Positions 60,500-64,000 of a stretch of DNA of 64,000 bases are shown here, piece by piece. Under the pieces are notes generated by a model. The model saw only the letters and a program-made list of their open reading frames with translations. It had not been told where the DNA came from and did no database searches. Position 1 is the stretch's first letter; each line of letters begins with the position of its first letter. This DNA is from Blastomyces gilchristii SLH14081 (Eukaryota > Ascomycota > Eurotiomycetes > Onygenales > Ajellomycetaceae): NCBI RefSeq assembly GCF_000003855.2, contig NW_003101646.1, forward strand, positions 294,171 to 358,170, in the 5' to 3' direction. The position numbers and the translations under genes were made by a program.

Positions 60500-61260
60500 T
60501 TTAAATATTCTGCGGTTCTGTGAACCATCAAGGCATATGAGTGCTGTCACAGATTGAAGAAAGAGAAGAAGAAGGTGTTCAAGTGCAGAGAGACAGATTG
60601 TAAGATACATTATAATGCCTTGAAGAGACTCTGTAAGAGAGTAGAATGATAATAATTTTAAGTAACACTTCTGATAGATTTAGACTGAACTAAGTATAGA
60701 AATAATACAGATGACACTATTCATGAGAGATTGAAAAAGAAGACAGTGAAGAGTCTTATACAGCAGTGATGAGATCAGAAGAAGTTCTGAGAATGATTTG
60801 AGACTAAGATGAAGAGAGAGAGAGAGAAGAAGAGTGTTATTATAAATAAGTAATAATAGAAGAAGATTGAGAAGATATTAAAGTGAGAGATAAAGAAGTC
60901 TCAACTGATAAGTTTTTTATTGAGAGATAACAATTTTTGATAATACTTCTGTTCTCTAATTGATTAGCAGGAGCTGACAGAGAAGAAGAAGATTGAGGCC
61001 TTGTTCAGGTCTTGAATGCACTTCATGATTCAGAACATTGAGAAGACAGTTCTGCTCTCTGAGCATGTCAATCTACTTACTGCTGAGATGAAACCTGAGA
61101 CAGCAGATCAGAAAATGCGGGATTTTGAGATGCAGATTAACCTGACTGAGAGAGAGCAGCAGAAACCCTTCTCTGAGAAGATAGCAGAGAGAGATTTTAA
61201 GATGATTATTACCTCAGATGAGGAGAAGAAGAAGAAGAATGAGAATGAGAAGTGAATTAT
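60500..61260 (+). pseudogene. charged ORF with Cys/His motif, probably part of a mobile element
   Basis: The frame reads AYECCHRLKKEKKKVFKC, then RETDCKIHYNALKRLC, a Cys/His arrangement that could be a degenerate zinc finger. Stops follow, then an intron-like end (CTAATTGATTAGCAG before 60971) and a stop-free 79-codon stretch (61016-61255; LLTAEMKPETADQK, ending EEKKKKNENEK). The stop-free part is less decayed than its surroundings. I cannot name a family. The TTTTTGATAA motif it shares with the hAT region downstream suggests both belong to one element. Confidence 0.35.
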
Positions 61261-61780
61261 GAAGAATGATGAGAAGAATGAGAAAGAGAAGAAAGATAAT
61301 GAGTAGAAAAAGTTTTTTTCTTTTTATATTAGTTAGTTATAAGTTTGTAACTATTAGTTAATAATTAAAATTAATTTTGAGTTTTCAAAAATTATTGTAC
61401 AAGTTGTAATCAATTATCAATGTCAGGAATAATATATATATATATATTCAACTATCATGTCACTATAATGTATAAGTATCAACATTTTTTCAACATTGAT
61501 ATTTATAATATTAATATATTTTTAATGATATCATCTAATAATGCAATTTGATAACACTCTCTTTTATAATATTAATATATTTCAAGAAATATGACAGAGA
61601 ATAATCAAGATTGTTTATTTACTTTTATACATCAATGATATTCAATCTGAGTTAGTACTAAAATTATAACTAAGCTAAGAAAGAAGATTATTTTCTCTTA
61701 TATTAATTCTTCTTACACACATCAGTGATCAGTTATTGAAAATAAATTATTATCTTTCTCAAATTATTATTATATCTTCT
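61261..61780. repeat. AT-rich spacer before the hAT transposase
   Basis: Very low GC, with repeated ATTAATATATTT words and one copy of the TTTGATAACACT motif (61547-61560). No coding signal. Confidence 0.4.
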
Positions 61781-64000
61781 GAATTCACTTCTTTCACTTC
61801 TTTTACTTCTATTGAAGATTCACAAACTCTTCAAGAAATCACTGTGAATTACAAAGTCTATGTTATTTACAATTCAACACAGAATACTCTCTTTCAATCA
61901 TGATGAATAATCACTTCATTCTTCATATCTGATTTCAGGTCATAAAATTTATGAAAAACTCAACACAAACACTGAGATGAACTATGAAATAATTATCAAT
62001 AAATTGTATTGTAGATTACTGAAGAGTTATCTCTCTGCTGCAATCACTGTAACTTCATTCAGAAACATTTATCATAGACTGATCATGACTCTGAAGAAAT
62101 TTTCTGATATCTGAAGTTATCAGAATGCAGATAATAAAAGAAAAATAATTAGAAAATTACTACTGAGCTGGTAAGTTACTCTATCAGATAATAATTTTTG
62201 ATAACACTAACTTTCTAATTTGAAGAAAATTATGTAAAAATAATCATATATTAGTACTCTGATTTCATAACTCTTATCTGATAACTTTCATAAATAATTA
62301 CTTTGTATATGTATATCTCTGAATCTTTCTCTTCAATCAATTGAAAACCCTGAATTCTGAACACTTCTTCAAATGCTTAATTTAAATCTTCATATTCTAC
62401 ATTGATTCTGTCTTCAGTCCAACCTTGAGATATACTACAAAGTTAATATACAACATCTAGAATCAGAGTTGAAGAATTATCAAAGAGTGTCTCTCACAGT
62501 GAATGCATGAACTAGTACAAATAATCTTACATTTATGAGAGTTATATGTTATTATATTGATGAGAACTGAACTTATTAAGAGATATTAATTGAATTTGAA
62601 TCATTGATCAGTAGTTATACTGAGGATTATATAACAGAGATATTAATAACTGTGATTAAAAATGACTATTGAGATATTAGTCTCAGTCTTCTTATAATTA
62701 CAACTGATAATGCTGCGAATAACTACACTATGATGAACAGCTTGAAGCAAAAATTAGCTTTGTATTTCTGAAATAATAAACAAGGTCATATTCTCTGCAT
62801 TGCTCATGTGATTCAACTTGTGATGTAAACACTGATAAAGAATCTTAATAATGAGATAAAGAATAATGAGATGACTGATTCTTGAGATGAGAATGAGATG
62901 AAAGTGATTACTGAAGTAACTTTTACATTCACTTTGTAAAAGATAATGTTTTTTGATAACACTTTTTGATATTACTTTTTGATAATGCTTTTTGATAACA
63001 CTACTGTTAATTTTGAATAGATTGACTAATAATTTAAATATCACAGATTCAAAATATTGCTAATATGATTTGTATCTTCTCTAAATAATAACATCAATTT
63101 CATGATATTCAATAAATAAATAAATCAGTCACATCACTGAATATGATACAGAATATTAGAATACAGTGAAGTTTAATATATAAGATGACTGTTCAGACTC
63201 TTCAATTATGTCAGATGATTGATCATTGAGTGTAACACTCTGATTGAGAAAAGATTCAGACATTGAAACTTTCTGATATGAAGTGAACTTAGTTGAAATA
63301 TGTGATTGATTTACTGTTTCAGTTTTATAAGATAACAAAGACAGTCTTAATCACTTGTATATCAATGCTGCAGTCAGTCTGATGAATATATAATAGTTTA
63401 TTTACTTATCTTGAGAAGCAGTTGAATCACTCAAAAAGAAATTCAGTCTGAGATGATGCTATAGCACAGGCTATTATTACTGTAAGGGATAAACTGACAT
63501 ATTACTACAGTAAAACTGAACAATCTTTTGCAGAGTACTATGCTATAGCAGCTCTACTAGATCTCTTCTATCAAGTTAACATCTACACTTCTCAAGATTG
63601 AACAGAGGAGGAACAAGACTCATATGTTAAATTAGCCTGAGACTACTATAATGCCAACTATCAGAGATTTGAATAAGCAGATATTAGAGATGTGAAGACA
63701 GTGAAATACAATTCTCTAGTAAGTAACAATCTTTGATAATGCTTCATATTATATAGAACTATAATACTAACTTTGAAACAGAACTTGCATATATTGATTA
63801 CAACTGAAAATCAGATAAAACTACATACTTATAAAACTGAATTTGATCACTATCTTCAAGATAATTCAACAAATTTATGCATCAAATCAATTCTAGAGTT
63901 ATGAAAAATTGTTGAGAGTACATATTCAACTATTGCACTGATGATACATGATATTCTGATAATTTCATTGACAGAGGTGAGAATGAAGTGAAAGTTCAAC
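61780..64000 (+). pseudogene. hAT-family transposase, decayed, runs off the right edge
   Basis: Plus-strand fragments: VSLTVNA, stop, TSTNNLTFM, then YID...FESL, and LLIITTDNAANNYTMMNSL (62690-62750), followed by KQGHILCIAHVIQLVM (62780-62826). That last one is the hAT RNase-H-like core with the CxxH box. Further on: EFDHYLQDNSTNL (from 63840) and the start of the C-terminal dimerisation region (STYSTIALMIHDILIISLTE), cut by the window before the ERxFS box. Introns are visible: 62171-62225 (GTAAGT...CTAAC...AAG) and about 63720-63780 (GTAAGT...CTAAC...CAG). Terminal repeats were not seen. Some Trp codons are TGA, so not functional. Confidence 0.8.
62171..62225 (+). other. intron in the hAT transposase remnant
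   Basis: Donor GGTAAGT, a GATAACACTAAC branch-like motif and an AAG acceptor give 55 bases, typical for the organism. It shows the transposase gene was spliced. Confidence 0.5.

Noticed and set aside
32415..64000. AT-rich DNA reading TGA at Trp positions, as if mitochondrial DNA (code 4)
   Set aside because: The content is Helitron, LINE, gypsy and hAT, not mitochondrial genes; TAA stops also occur inside the frames; and the same GG-to-GA changes are found in non-coding leaders.
1..64000. tRNA genes, rRNA genes or CRISPR arrays
   Set aside because: I saw no tRNA A/B-box pairs with a foldable cloverleaf, no rRNA segments, and no regularly spaced repeats; the tandem repeats present are microsatellites.

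Overview
The window is nuclear DNA from a filamentous ascomycete. The genes carry short GT-AG introns (60 to 107 bases where they can be fixed, with CTAAC-type branch sites). The products are typical of Eurotiomycete-type moulds. A GC-balanced gene island lies beside AT-rich, transposon-packed DNA with heavy C-to-T / G-to-A decay. This two-compartment layout would suit an Onygenales/Ajellomycetaceae-like fungus, but that placement is inference.

Layout. 1-851 is AT-rich decayed repeat. 852-32414 is a gene island bounded on both sides by the same 41-bp sequence in inverted orientation. In it, in order: a CDK11/PITSLRE-type kinase (+, two apparent single-base frameshifts); a gene-free stretch of nearly 8 kb; a small acidic protein of unknown function (+); a universal-stress-protein-domain protein (+, one ambiguous intron or frameshift); an unrecognised protein whose frame stays coding-like past a TAG (+); Mediator subunit 27 (+); a secreted or membrane-anchored DUF7137-type protein (-); and the transcription-coupled repair ATPase Rad26/CSB (-). 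Gene density is low, with intergenic stretches of 1.2 to 7.9 kb.

From 32.4 kb to the end nearly everything is dead mobile DNA. A Helitron (RepHel, about 32.4-46.1 kb) is split inside its Rep region by a full-length Tad-like LINE (34347-41970) followed directly by a 5'-truncated LINE 3' end (41971-42898). A second full-length LINE (47931-55618) contains a 708-base run of N. Then come a minus-strand Ty3/gypsy protease fragment, a short intact-looking LTR (56687-56852) with a decayed gag, an A-rich tract, a small charged ORF, and a hAT transposase pseudogene that runs off the right edge.

Functional links: three island genes act around RNA polymerase II (CDK11-type kinase, Med27, Rad26). In fission yeast the CDK11-cyclin L kinase is reported to phosphorylate Med27 (from memory), so co-location of the two genes is worth noting but not proof of linkage. 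The most unusual signal is the decay pattern. The repeats lose CpC/GpG and CpG but keep CpA/TpG, and Trp codons become TGA rather than TAG. This is not the canonical Neurospora-type RIP context.
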